From Planococcus citri (Eukaryota; Arthropoda; Insecta; Hemiptera; Pseudococcidae), in NCBI RefSeq assembly GCF_950023065.1, contig NC_088678.1, positions 20,016,580 through 20,080,579 on the forward strand: a stretch of 64,000 bases of DNA. The letters run 5' to 3'. Below are positions 11,483 to 22,040 of the stretch, in pieces. A program made the position numbers and the translations under genes. The number at the start of each line of letters is the position of its first letter. Positions within the stretch are counted from its first letter, which is position 1. Below the pieces are notes generated by a model. The model did not search any database, had not been told where the DNA came from, and worked only from the letters and a program-made list of their open reading frames with translations.

Positions 11483-12791
11483 ATGAGCCCAATCCCTTTT
11501 GATGCAAAATGCGCGAAATGTGGCATATTTTTACGAAAAATTACTGGTTTTAAAAGAAAAATAAAATCTGATGGAGATGCTGATCGAATATCCATAGTAC
11601 TGGGTAAGCAGGTTGTAGTTAATAGTTTCTTATGCAACAACTGTAGATTGTCTGTATACAATGGTGCTGCAACAGTTGAGGTTCAAGATGAAGAGAGCAG
11701 CACAGCTTCAACCAGTGAGTCAGTTTTGAATCAATCTTTGGTTACTGAGTCATCTGAACCCCCTACAGATGATGACTCTTCATACTCCGGCACATTCAAC
11801 ACCACACTCACTCCTGCACCTGAAAAAGAAACTGGGGAGCTTCCTTTTTCCCGAACCATAGCGACACATGGATACTGCTGCATTTGTGGTGCCTCTGACG
11901 AGCTAAGGTTAATTCCATTTGAGGCACGTAAAGACATATTCAGAAGAAAACAAATATTCATCCCACCTGGCAATCGCTGCTGCCCACAACATTTGGTACC
12001 TTTTCCTACAAAACCTCAATTCTTTGAACAAGTTGCTGATCAATTACATGTATACTCTAGTACATGTGTTATGGAGGTAGATGATTTGACTGAGTTACTC
12101 GGAACATTAGCTGTGGATGCCAATTCTTCCCTTGTTGACAAAGTTGCAGATTTTTCGTGTTCTGAACATCAAATACATGTTTTTACTGGCCTGTCATGGG
12201 AAAATGTTCATAAACTTCAAAAAATGTTGAAATCAATGCGAGATTCCAAAAAACGAAGCATTTTACAGGCTCTTGTTGTATTTCTGTTCAAAATGAGAAC
12301 AGGTAATTCAAATGCTGTTATTCAATCAGTGTTTGGATTGGACTATCCGCAGACAGTTTCAGATTATTGTAGTGATGTAATCGAATCATTTGAAAAAGAT
12401 ATTTTACCACAGCAGTTTGGTATTGATATAATTTCAAGAGAAACCATTGCTTCACATTCCTCAAGTATGGCAAAAACTTTGTTTCAATTGGATAATGACC
12501 AACTCATGATTATATGTGATGGGACTTACATTCGCCACCAAAAAAGCAGCAACAACAACTATCAACGTAAGTCATACTCAGGACAGAAAAAGGTTCCTCT
12601 TTGTAAGCCATTTACAGTATGTACCACTGATGGTTTTATAATTGATATGCTTGGTCCTTATGAAGCTAATGTAAATGATGCAACAATTTTAAAAGATGTG
12701 TTAAGTGATCTAGAGGGGTTATTCACCCTACTTCGCCCTGGAGACATCTTAGTTTTGGACCGCGGTTTCCGTGATGTGGTCAGTTCACTGG
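11483..12791 (+). CDS. DDE transposase, N-terminal piece
   Basis: Zinc-binding N-terminus and the first two catalytic Asp of the DDE domain. A read-through frame continues into the hAT element to a stop at 12877, giving a 464-aa open frame whose last part (from about ARRPWKQ) is hAT terminal sequence, not gene. Confidence 0.9.
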
Positions 12792-15700
12792 CAGTGGCGA
12801 GGCGTCCATGGAAGCAATGGAAGCATTGCTTCCCTTCAAATTTTCATGGTTTTAGAAAATTAAATTATTTAAATTAATTCAAAAATATCACGAGAAAATA
12901 TTTAAAAAACAAGAGAGAATACTATTTCGTTCAAATGTCTTCCAATACATTCTTTTATTACGTACAAAAAACATAATTTTGCGTTGTGGAAGCAAACTGA
13001 GCATTGCTTCCAAAAAAACCGTTTCAACTGAAAAAAGAATCATGTTTTCCATCCTTAACACGCGTTGTAGAGCGTCGAACGGCGATTCTTTGGAAGCAAT
13101 TCGTCAGTTGCTTCTTACAACACGACCCTTGAGATGCCATATGCGCATGCGCTTGTACATTCTACACAGCTCTGATTATGAAAATGTGACAAGTTGCGAC
13201 TTGTCGTATGACTGATGACCGATCTAGCGTATTTATTTTGGGTATTGCGTATCGTCTCCACTCCCCAGTAGAATTCTCAGTATTACTTATCTGATTATTT
13301 CATCATACAGTAGTTCCAGTTCGTATTCGTAAGAAAAAACATACTTGACGCGGTAGTATTTTCTATTAATTTTTAGTGAAATGTGAAAAAATGTCGATCC
13401 CTTCACAGTGCAATTGCATTTTAGAACGTATTTTTGACAGGGGTTTTGGATCTTTTTCATTTGAGGAAAAGTTGAAGGTAGTGCAAGGTGATCCATCGCG
13501 AATTCCTATAATTGGCTTAGAAACGAAAACGAAACGATGTGTGCGGCATTTTAACGTAAATTTATATCGTGAAAATGTATTTTTGTGTGGATGTAATCAT
13601 ACCAAAAAGTTGTACTGTTGGCCATGCGTGCTATTTTCTACTGAACAAAGTACATGGTCTCACTATGGATTCGATGATTTGAACAATTTTCATAAGTCTT
13701 ACAAACGACATACAGCAACAACATCCGTAAATCACATACTTTGTTTAAAACAAATGAAGCAATTTGGAAAAAATCGGATTGAAGATGGTATGAATAGTCA
13801 AAGAAAGGTGGCGATAAATACACATAACAAGACGGTGAAAAAAAATCGAAAAATTGTGGGATGTCTCGTTCGTGTTGCTTGTTTTTTATCAAAACAAGGA
13901 CTTGCATTTCGTGGTCATAATGAGAAGTCGAGCTCTACTAATCGTGGTAATTATGTCGAATTGGTCAACGAATTTGCGGAGTTGGATGATGATTTAATGG
14001 AACATTTAGAGAACTCGACGGTATTTTCCGGCCTTTCCAGTGATATTCAAAACGATATTATTACGAGCATTTCTGATAAGGTACTCCGTGATATAAAAGA
14101 AGAAATTTCAAAAGCTCAGTTTGTTTCAATAATTTTAGATGAAACCACAGACGTATCTACAAAATCACAGTTTTCTCATGTTCTAAGATATGTTACGGAG
14201 GATGGCGAAGTAAAAGAGAGATTCATATGCTTCACTGATGTAAGTAAAGATCGGACCGCGAATGGTTTATATGATGATATTGTCCATTTTCTGAATGAAA
14301 TGGGCTGTGGAGAAAAATTAATTGCTCAGACATATGACGGTGCATCGGTCATGTCGGGTCAACACAACGGTCTTCAAGCTAAAATAAAAGAAAACTATAA
14401 TAATGCGATTTTCATCCATTGCTACGCCCATAAACTCAATTTAGTCTTATCTCAATCCGTTAATCACATTTCCGAATGCAAGATATTTTTTACTACATTG
14501 TCAGCATTTGGTTCCTTTTTCAATAAATCAACTTCGCGATCCAGTGCATTAAATGAAGAAGTGCAAAAACGTTTTCCAAGTGCATCACCAACCAGATGGA
14601 ATTACAACAGTCGTATTGTGGGAAACCTTCACCAGAACAAAGATGCGATTATGCAATTACTTCAGAAAATGGTCACAAACGAAAATTCAAGCTGGGATGC
14701 TGAAACAATAAATGGAGCTCGAGGCTTATTGACGACGTTGACTCAGCCCAATTTAAGTTTCCTTTTAATAGTGTTTCAGAAAATATTTGCTAAAACTACA
14801 ATACTTTTCAACATTCTCCAAACTAAATGGACAAATATGCAGTATTGTTTGCAAAAACTTGAAGCATTTAAATCTGATTTGGCTACCCTGAGAAATCAAT
14901 TTCACATTGTTTGGTCTGAATATGCTGCATTAAATCTGACATCGCGATCCCGACGAAACAATGATCTTGATGAAGAAACTTCATTCCAACGATTATATTT
15001 CAGCATTATTGATGCGTTATCAGTTCACATGTCCGATCGTTTTTCCGACTATCCGAAGTTGAGATTTATGGGCTTATTTGAAACTGAAAAATTTGACAGT
15101 TTTGTTGAAAATTTTCCAGAAGAAGAATTGCAATGTTTGAGAGAAACATTTGGAAAATTTTTCGATTTTGTCAGTTTAAAGAACGAACTGTCTGTCGTTT
15201 ACGCCTCCGAAGATATGAAACTGAAAATTTTTCAATTGTTCAAGTACATCAAAAATGAAGATTTGACGACTGTTTTTCCTGAAACTTTCAAACTATTAAC
15301 ATTAATTTTGACAATACCAGTTACTAGTGCAGCTGCGGAAAGATCTTTTTCAGCTCTTAAACGCATTAAAACTTACTTACGAAACACTCAAGGTGAGGAA
15401 AGGTTGTCATGTTTAGCTTTGATAAACATTGAAAGTGAATTTGTAAGTCAAATCCAAAAAAAAATCAATTTTATGGATGATGTGATTGATATTTTTGCAA
15501 ATTTGAAAGATCGCCGCATTGACCTAATATAGAAAGTTTAATTTTATCAAAATGTTAAAATACGTAAATGTTACTTTTACTTCTTTGTTGTTTTTTTTAT
15601 TTTTTTTGTTACATGTACGAATTAGGTACCTAGATTTAAAAATCACGAAAGCTTTAATTTCATTATAATTAATAAAATGGTTGCGATTGTTTTTTCAATG

Positions 15701-15799
15701 TGATTCTGTCTCTGCAGTATACCTACTCGCATTTCTCGAAAATTTGTACTTCAACTGAGTTTTTGCTTCCCTACCAGGAAAATTCACGCCTCGCCACTG
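12792..15799 (+). mobile_element. Autonomous hAT transposon, apparently intact
   Basis: 3008 bp with 14-bp perfect terminal inverted repeats CAGTGGCGAGGCGT and perfect 8-bp target duplications TTCACTGG (12784-12791 and 15800-15807). One uninterrupted transposase gene (13391-15532). The subterminal DNA repeats GGAAGCAA / TTGCTTCC several times (12810-12840, 12985-13012, 13090-13115, 15765), likely transposase-binding sites (inference). Inserted in the Leu-Glu codon region just after the second catalytic Asp of the DDE transposase. All expected parts are present, so it may be active or recently so. Confidence 0.95.
13391..15532 (+). CDS. hAT transposase, TTF zinc finger / DUF4371 type (ZMYM-like)
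   Basis: 713 aa from the ATG at 13391 (AAAAAATG context); an upstream in-frame GTG is not needed. Catalyses cut-and-paste transposition in the nucleus (family knowledge). Domain order: TTF-type zinc finger with LYCWPCVLFS and the following GF.....FHKSYKRH (about residues 60-115); DUF4371-type catalytic core with Asp250 in ILDETTDVS and Asp316 in YDGASVMSG, then HCYAHKLNLVLS and PTRW; C-terminal hAT dimerisation region with Glu650 in AAAERSFSALKRIK and TYLRNTQGEERLSCLALI near 655-685. Length is normal for the family and all catalytic residues are present. Resembles the zinc finger MYM-type 1-like proteins annotated in many insects, which are hAT-derived. Confidence 0.96.
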   Translation: MSIPSQCNCILERIFDRGFGSFSFEEKLKVVQGDPSRIPIIGLETKTKRCVRHFNVNLYRENVFLCGCNHTKKLYCWPCVLFSTEQSTWSHYGFDDLNNFHKSYKRHTATTSVNHILCLKQMKQFGKNRIEDGMNSQRKVAINTHNKTVKKNRKIVGCLVRVACFLSKQGLAFRGHNEKSSSTNRGNYVELVNEFAELDDDLMEHLENSTVFSGLSSDIQNDIITSISDKVLRDIKEEISKAQFVSIILDETTDVSTKSQFSHVLRYVTEDGEVKERFICFTDVSKDRTANGLYDDIVHFLNEMGCGEKLIAQTYDGASVMSGQHNGLQAKIKENYNNAIFIHCYAHKLNLVLSQSVNHISECKIFFTTLSAFGSFFNKSTSRSSALNEEVQKRFPSASPTRWNYNSRIVGNLHQNKDAIMQLLQKMVTNENSSWDAETINGARGLLTTLTQPNLSFLLIVFQKIFAKTTILFNILQTKWTNMQYCLQKLEAFKSDLATLRNQFHIVWSEYAALNLTSRSRRNNDLDEETSFQRLYFSIIDALSVHMSDRFSDYPKLRFMGLFETEKFDSFVENFPEEELQCLRETFGKFFDFVSLKNELSVVYASEDMKLKIFQLFKYIKNEDLTTVFPETFKLLTLILTIPVTSAAAERSFSALKRIKTYLRNTQGEERLSCLALINIESEFVSQIQKKINFMDDVIDIFANLKDRRIDLI

Positions 15800-15807
15800 T
15801 TCACTGG

Positions 15808-15918
15808 AAGAAAAAGGATTCCAAGTTTTTATGCCGGCATTAAAAGGTGCAAGGAATCAGCTTACTGCAGAAGAATCCAATAACTCTCGATTTGTGACAA
15901 AAGTAAGATGGGCAGTTG
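15808..15918 (+). CDS. DDE transposase, second coding piece
   Basis: 37 codons between the hAT element and hAT MITE copy B, in frame with the N-terminal piece once one TTCACTGG is removed. Encodes VFMPALKGA and RFVTKVRWAV, the stretch before the catalytic Glu. Ends after the first base of the Glu474 codon. Confidence 0.88.
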
Positions 15919-17230
15919 CAGTGATGTTATGAGCATATGCTCGCCGAGCAAATGCGCGCAATTGCGGGCATATGCGCGCATTTGCGCCCAAAAATTTTGA
16001 GCAAATGCGCGAAATATGCGCGATGAAAAAATCATGTGACATATCAAAATACACGCCAGAGGTGGCTATTGATGAATAAACTAATAAAAACGCTATAAAC
16101 TCAACTCACCTCCCCCAGAGTCAAAAATGAAATGATCTGAGCCATTTTTACTTCATTTCATAACAATTTCTCGGTAAAGAGTGATAAATTTTAGTTTTAT
16201 TTGATTCCCAACGTTTAAAATATTTGAAAAAGGTGTCCTTCAGACAGTTCTACTGTTTTCCATTCTTTTTTCATGATGTCCTCTTGTTTGACACTGTGTA
16301 GCCTACTAGATCACTTCTTCCAATTTTGAATCATGAAACAAAATTTGAGACTCTCCCTTTTGAAAAACTCCCTTTTGAAAAATATTCAAGTATTTTTGGA
16401 AGAAAATGGTAAACCTTAAGATGATTCCAGGTGATTTTAATAGGGTTCTCCCATTAGTGGAGAAACCCTACAAATTTTTGTACTCAATCCTCATATTTCA
16501 TTCTTTCTCATTTTATTTTTTTGAAAATATGAATTTCTAAAAATTTTCTGCCAAATGATGATATTTGAGGGAAGGCGGGTCCACATCTAAACATCTGAAA
16601 ATTTTGAATTAAAAAAAAATCGAAATGCTTTCTGAAGTAGTGAAAAAATAATATCGAACCCCTCCCCTCCCCCTTTCATTCAAAATATAAAATTTGTGAA
16701 ATTGTCTTGCTATTGTCTTTTTTACTATTTTTCAACAATGGAACAAAAATTTGAGGGCTCCCCTTTCTGAAAATACTGAGGTAGGTACCTATGTTTGAAA
16801 AAATTGCTTGTTTCTTCATATTTTGAATAAAAAATTTATCAATTTCCATTTTATTCTTCCCTTATTTAGGATATTTTAATTTCTAAAAATTGTCAATCAA
16901 ATGATGATATTTTCGGAAGAAAAGATCCAAACATTTGGAAATTTTGAATTGAAAAAGAAATCAAAATATTTTCTAAATTAGTGAAAAAATCGATTGCAAT
17001 AATATTGAACCCCTCTCCCTTCTTTTTAAATAAATAGGTACGAGAAATTGTCCTGCTTTTGTCCTATTTTTTCATGCTTTTCCGTTTTTTGGACAACTTT
17101 TCTCGTTGAAAATCACAAATAGAAGCAAATAACATCCATTTGTTGAATTTGCGCGCAAATGCGCGCATATGCGCGCAAATGCTCACCTTGCGCGCAGGCA
17201 AATGAATATGCGCGCATTTTAACATCACTA
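15919..17230 (-). mobile_element. hAT MITE, GCGCGC family, copy B
   Basis: Ends CAGTGATGTTA and TAACATCACTA with perfect 8-bp target duplications GGCAGTTG (15911-15918 and 17231-17238). Reverse complement of copy A, with a duplicated CTCCCTTTTGAAAAA near 16368. No coding capacity. Its terminal repeats differ from those of the 12792-15799 element, so that transposase is not the obvious source. Confidence 0.93.
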
Positions 17231-17238
17231 GGCAGTTG

Positions 17239-17646
17239 AAGCTTGTCATGGCATGATTAAACAAAAGTATAGGCTTTTAGATCACAAACTAGACAATAAG
17301 CTGCTGCCAAAAACAAAATCGTATGTACGAATTGCCAGTTTTTTGCATAATGAGTTTGGTAAACGGTTAGATTCTGACTCGGAGATATCTGGTGAAATTA
17401 TTGCACGGATGAACACCATGAGGCATTCAAATAATAGTTTATGGGAACTTGTCATTGAAAAAAAATGGAACACTGCTCGAACTGTTCCGTTCCACTATGT
17501 TTCTACAGTAGATCTTGAGGATTTTCCTCGTTTAACTGAAAATGATCTGAAAATTTTATTTACTGGTACATTTCAACTTTCTCAGGCAGTGTCCTATTTG
17601 GCAGAGATGATGGGAGAAAATGATTCAGTAACCTTACAATATGTTA
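17239..17646 (+). CDS. DDE transposase, third coding piece
   Basis: Begins with the last two bases of the Glu474 codon, then ACHGMIKQKYRLLD, and runs to the TTA at 17644-17646. Read-through into the foldback element gives an open frame to 17840 whose last 65 or so residues are not transposase. Confidence 0.87.
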
Positions 17647-19086
17647 TAGTCCAGTCATTAAAGACATTTTTACAGGAAAAATTATTATCAAACAGATCTT
17701 TCGCAAATATTGTTCACAGAGGTCCCCTCAACAACATACTAAAAGTCCTGGCCCGTACGGGGTCCGGAACCCCCTCAAAGGGGGGTGGAACATCCCCCAG
17801 AATCAGTTTTTCGCCATTTTCTCCCCCGCATTGCATTTAAGCGAAAAATGTGTAATAGATAAAAGAATCTACGTCAAATTTCCGATCTAATGATGTATCA
17901 ACTTTCCTCGTATGTTCAAGGGGGGTGGAACTGCAACCATTTAAATGAGGGGGGTTTTCTGAAAAATAGATAAAGGCTATAGGCGCCTAAGAGGGGTGAA
18001 ATGGTTCCCGAAAACGTTCGAGTTGATATTAGTATGGAAGGTAGGTACCATTGAGAAACTTCCGCGTAGAAAGTTTCAGATCCACACCCCCTCCTCTTTT
18101 TGGGGAACCCCCCTTTTCTGAAACTTCAATAACATTTTTCTCAGCCCCATTTCAACCGATTTTGAAAATTTTTCAGTATGTTATGTATATCCTAAGTAGG
18201 TATCCCCACAAAAATTTTCAACCCCCTCCCCTCACATTTACCCCTCAAAATGATGTAAAAATGAGTCTTAGAGAGGGTTGGGGGTGAAATGGAAATATTG
18301 GGGAAAATAACTAATTATTAATGAATAGGGTGTCGTTTTCTTATGATTTGATACCGCTGAGCACGAATATGACGTCAGATTTTTTGCTAGACTCATCTAG
18401 CCCTCTCCAGAGCACTTGGCCCTCTCAATTTTTTTTATTGTTAAAAAGCATAACATAAGTTGAGAAACACTATCTTGAGGGGTAAATATGAGGGGAGCGG
18501 GTTGAAAATTTTTGTGGGGATACCTACTTAGGATATACATAACATACTGAAAAATTTTCAAAATCGGTTGAAATGGGACTGAGAAAAATGTTATTGAAGT
18601 TTCAGAAAAGGGGGGTTCCCCAAAAAGAGGAGGGGGTGTGGATCTGAAACTTTCTACGCGGAAGTTTCTCAATGGTACCTACCTTCCATATTAATATCAA
18701 CTCGAACGTTTTCGGGGACCATTTCACCCCTCTTAGGCGCCTATAGCCTTTATCTATTTTTCAGAAAACCCCCCTCATTTAAATGGTTGCAGTTCCGCCC
18801 CCCTTGAACATACGAGGAAAGTTGATACATCATTAGATCGGAAATTTGACGTAGATTCTTTTATCTATTACACATTTTTCGCTAAAATGCAATGCGGGGG
18901 AGAAAATGGCGAAAAACTGATTTTGGGGGATGTTCCACCCCCCTTTGAGGGGGTTCCGGACCCCGTACGGGCCAGGACTTTTAGTATGTTGTTGAGGGGA
19001 CTTCTGTGAACAATATTTGCGAAAGATCTGTTTGATAATAATTTTTCCCGTAGATGGGACATAATTGGTCTTTAATGACTGGACTA
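17647..19086. mobile_element. Harbinger-like foldback MITE, long-arm palindrome
   Basis: Two arms of about 600 bp (17647-18247 and 18475-19086) are near-perfect reverse complements around a spacer of about 230 bp. Termini TAGTCCAGTC / GACTGGACTA; flanked by TTA on both sides (17644-17646 and 19087-19089), the TWA-type target duplication of PIF/Harbinger elements. Removing the element and one TTA restores the transposase frame (QYV-REAPNILKFF). Related copies: 4118-4708 (half) and 63715-64000 (runs off the window). No coding capacity. Confidence 0.9.
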
Positions 19087-19089
19087 TTA

Positions 19090-19394
19090 GAGAAGCGCCA
19101 AATATATTAAAATTCTTTGTTCAATCCAGACATGTGAATTCAAAACAATATAAATGTTTCATCGAATATACAAAGGATTTGAACATGATTAATGGAATTG
19201 AGAGGTACTGCTGCGACTGCGCAAATGGGTTACGAACTGTTGGGTGTTGCTCTCATATTGCAACAATTATATACTTTCTTTCTCACGGAAGATTTCTGTC
19301 AAAAATTGTAAAACCTGCCGAAATTCTGAGTAAACTTTTCCTAAATGCAAACATTGTGCCAGTGATAGATGATAACAGCGATCTTGAAGATTAG
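19090..19394 (+). CDS. DDE transposase, C-terminal piece with SWIM zinc finger
   Basis: Encodes REAPNILKFFVQSRHVNSKQ, then the SWIM finger (YCCDCANG...GCCSH) and an acidic C-terminus ending DDNSDLED. A TAA just upstream at 19062 belongs to the foldback, not the gene. Followed by about 180 bp of AT-rich DNA with ATTAAA near 19538 as a possible polyadenylation signal. Confidence 0.87.
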
Positions 19395-19574
19395 GTAAAA
19401 ATTATAATGTAAATGTAGGTTATGTATCAAATTATTTACCTAGTTGTTAATTGCTCTGATGTGCATAGAGATAGACCCATAGTTGTTCATCACATAAATG
19501 TAAAATATTTATGTAATTGATAATTACGATAATGTAAAATTAAAAGTTTTTGATGACGACTTTATATTTAGAGG

Positions 19575-20903
19575 AATGGAGGGGAGAAAAAATTGTTCAA
19601 ATGGGAATTTGACTGCAAATTCATTTTCAGAAGGTTCGATTCAAATGAAAACGACACACAAATTGGCGACTTTATTTTTCATCAGAAATAACCATTTGGG
19701 TGGGGTGGGAGGGGGAGAGGGCCCCAAAAATAGTTCAAATGGGAACTCGACTGTGAATTCGTTTTCAGAAGGTTCGATTCATATGAAAGCGACACCATTA
19801 TTGGCGAATTTATTTTTCATCTAAATAACTTTTCTGGTTGGGGGGGGGGGAGAAAAAATGGTTCAAATGGGAATTCGACTGCAAATTCGTTTTCAGAAGG
19901 TTCGATTCATATGAAAATGACACCCATATTGGCAACTTCATTTTTCATCAGAAATAACCATTTGGGCGGAAGGGGGAGGGGGTCCAAAAAAATGGTTCAA
20001 ATGGGAATTCGACTGCTAATTCGTATTTATTTTGACTATTTTGCATCGAAGTTATACCTAACGCGAAAATACTTCACAAAACTACGAAACATAATGACCA
20101 AGTATGTGTGTAAAATGCTTACCTATATGTACTCATTTTAACCATGACGTGAGGGAAGGGGGGGCAAAAAATGGTCCAAATGGGAATTCGACTGCAAATT
20201 CGTTTTCAGAAGGTTCGATTCATACGAAAACGACACCCATATCGGCGACTTCATTTTTCATTAAAATAACTATTTGTGATGGGGGGGGGGGGGTTGAAAG
20301 GGGTCCGGGAGGTTAAGGCCCTGCATAAATATTTCCTGCTGGCATTAGAATGAAATGAATTTATAAAATCAATGGTTAATAGGTGGTTTATCCATAACTT
20401 GTACCCATGTATAGTAGGTGCAGCTTATGGTTAATAAAGCAGGGGGCGGTCAGTTTTTATTTTTTTTGACAAACTTCCACCACTCCAAAATTTTTGAAAT
20501 TTTTATGGTATGTTAACGGATAAATTACGCGTGTTTTGACTAGAAAAATTCCATTGTTACTTTGACCCTTCATTACAAAATGGCGGTTCAAAATTTTTAA
20601 AAGGGCAGAACCCCCCCAAAAAATTGCCCAAATTTTTTTTCCTAAATTGGTTTTGTTCTTTAAACTCTCTAGAACCGATCTAAAAAAACGTGAAATTTTT
20701 ATCAGCATTTGGTGAAAAATGGCGTCCAGTGAGAAAATTACGAAAAAAAAATACATTTTAGCCCCTCCCCCCCAAAATACTTGCTCCAGGGGTCCAAAAT
20801 TTTCATCACAGTTTTTTCTCATCATGGTTGACCTTTTAGGGTAGGAGCGGCCAATAACTGTTTCAAGGGCCAAATCACCATACTTAACCCGCTATACCCT
20901 TTG
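19575..20903 (-). repeat. Right terminal inverted repeat of the large DNA transposon
   Basis: Reverse complement of 8338-9655 with only scattered differences, including the same set of internal tandem units and the GGTAAGCATTTTACACA unit. Ends at 20903 against the 22-bp minisatellite. Confidence 0.88.
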
Positions 20904-22040
20904 GGTAATTAATTAACAAAGATTACCAGTCATTTACCAAATTACCAAAAAATTATCAGTAATTTACCAAATTACGAAAAAATTGCCAGTAGTTTACCAA
21001 ACAATTACCACTAATTTACCAAAAAGTTACCAGTAAATTACCAAAAAAAATTACCAGTAATTTATCAAAAAATTACCAGTAAGTACCTAATTTACCAAAA
21101 AAGAATTACCAGTAATCAGTGTTGGCCGTCAACTAAAAATTTGACATAGTTGACGTCAACTTGGCGTCAACTATGTCAAGTCAAAAAACCATAGTTGACA
21201 TGTCAACATATTTTTATGTGTCAACTACGTCAAATTCATTGTTATTACAAAAAAACATTGTAAATTTGCCAGTTTTATTAAAAATTTGAAAAATTTGGAA
21301 ATTTCTACATGACAACATGAGAATGAAACAAGAAATCAAAATCAGAAATTGAAAATAAAAATATAAAAAATTGTTGACATCATGAGTGGCTGGAGGAAAT
21401 CTGATTTTTTAAAATGAATTTTGATTGGCCAATTCATTTGACATAGTTGACATAGTTGACATGTCAACTATGTCAAATGTCAACTATTCTATTTGACGCG
21501 TAAAGGTACATCACTGCCAGTAATGTATCCAAAAATTACCAGTAATTTACCAAAAAATTAACAGTAATTTACCAAAAAAATTACCAGTAATTTACCAAAA
21601 ATTACCAGTAGATGATTTTAATTCACCAAAAAAATAACCAGTAATTTATCAAAAAATAACTAGTAATTCACCAAAAAAATTACCAGTTTTTACCAAAAAA
21701 TTACTAGTAATTTACCAAAAAATTACTAGTAATTTACCAAAAAATTACCAGTAATTAACCAAAAAATTACCAGTAATTTACCAAAAAATTACCAGTAATT
21801 TACCAAAAAATTACCAGTAATTTACCAACAAATTACCAGTAATTTACCAACAAATTACCAGTAATTTACCAAAAAATTACCAGTAATTTACCAAAAAATT
21901 ACCAGTAATTTACCAAAAAATTACCAGTAATTTACCAAAAAATTACCAGTAATTTACCAAAAAATTACCAGTAATTTACTAAAAAAATTACCAGTAATTA
22001 ACCAAAAATTACCAGTAATTTGCCAAAAAATTACCAGTAG
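20904..22040 (-). repeat. 22-bp minisatellite, third and largest block
   Basis: Tandem units AATTTACCAAAAAATTACCAGT, reverse complement of the blocks at 3467-4830. Best preserved between 21700 and 21990. Interrupted by the hAT MITE at 21117-21516; bounded left by the large transposon and right by a LINE 3' end. Confidence 0.93.
21117..21516. mobile_element. 400-bp hAT MITE in the minisatellite
   Basis: Ends CAGTGTTGG and ...CATCACTG with perfect 8-bp target duplications CCAGTAAT (21109-21116 and 21517-21524). Both ends are built from short inverted copies of TTGACATAGTTGACATGTCA. No coding capacity. Confidence 0.9.

Larger units (their letters stand above)
11483..19394 (+). pseudogene. DDE_Tnp_4 / SWIM transposase gene split by three insertions
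   Basis: Transposase of the 8338-20903 element. Coding pieces: 11483-12791, 15808-15918, 17239-17646 and 19090-19394; with one target duplication kept at each break they total 2133 nt, one frame, 710 aa plus stop. Order of parts in joined numbering: CxxC pairs at 10/13 and 51/54; a second Cys/His cluster at 132-170 ending RCCPQH; DDE domain with Asp346 (ICDGTYI), Asp426 (VLDRGFRD) and Glu474 (the RWAVE motif); C-terminal SWIM zinc finger, CxC at 651/653 and CxH at 663/665. The start ATG follows AAAAG and begins MSPIPFDAKC. Nuclear transposase role is known for the family. No other damage was seen inside the pieces, so inactivation is by insertion only. An IS4EU/ISL2EU-type affiliation is my recollection, not a search result. 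Confidence 0.9.
8338..20903 (+). mobile_element. Large DNA transposon, DDE_Tnp_4 / IS4EU-like, with nested insertions
   Basis: Delimited by long inverted repeats that both start CAAAGGGTATAGCGGGTT: left at 8338, right ending at 20903 as the reverse complement. It contains one transposase gene (11483-19394). Four younger elements lie inside (9959-11255, 12792-15799, 15919-17230, 17647-19086); without them and their target duplications the element would be about 5.5 kb. No matching target duplication is visible: the left flank ends ATATTCT and the right flank starts GGTAATT. The right flank is minisatellite, the left is not, so one flank may have been rearranged. Superfamily assignment rests on the transposase. 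Confidence 0.88.

Noticed and set aside
17253..17840. A separate 195-aa gene
   Set aside because: It is the third piece of the split transposase running into the foldback element; its start is internal and its last third is element sequence.
19062..19064. Stop codon inactivating the DDE transposase
   Set aside because: The TAA belongs to the foldback element; after its removal the transposase frame passes without a stop.
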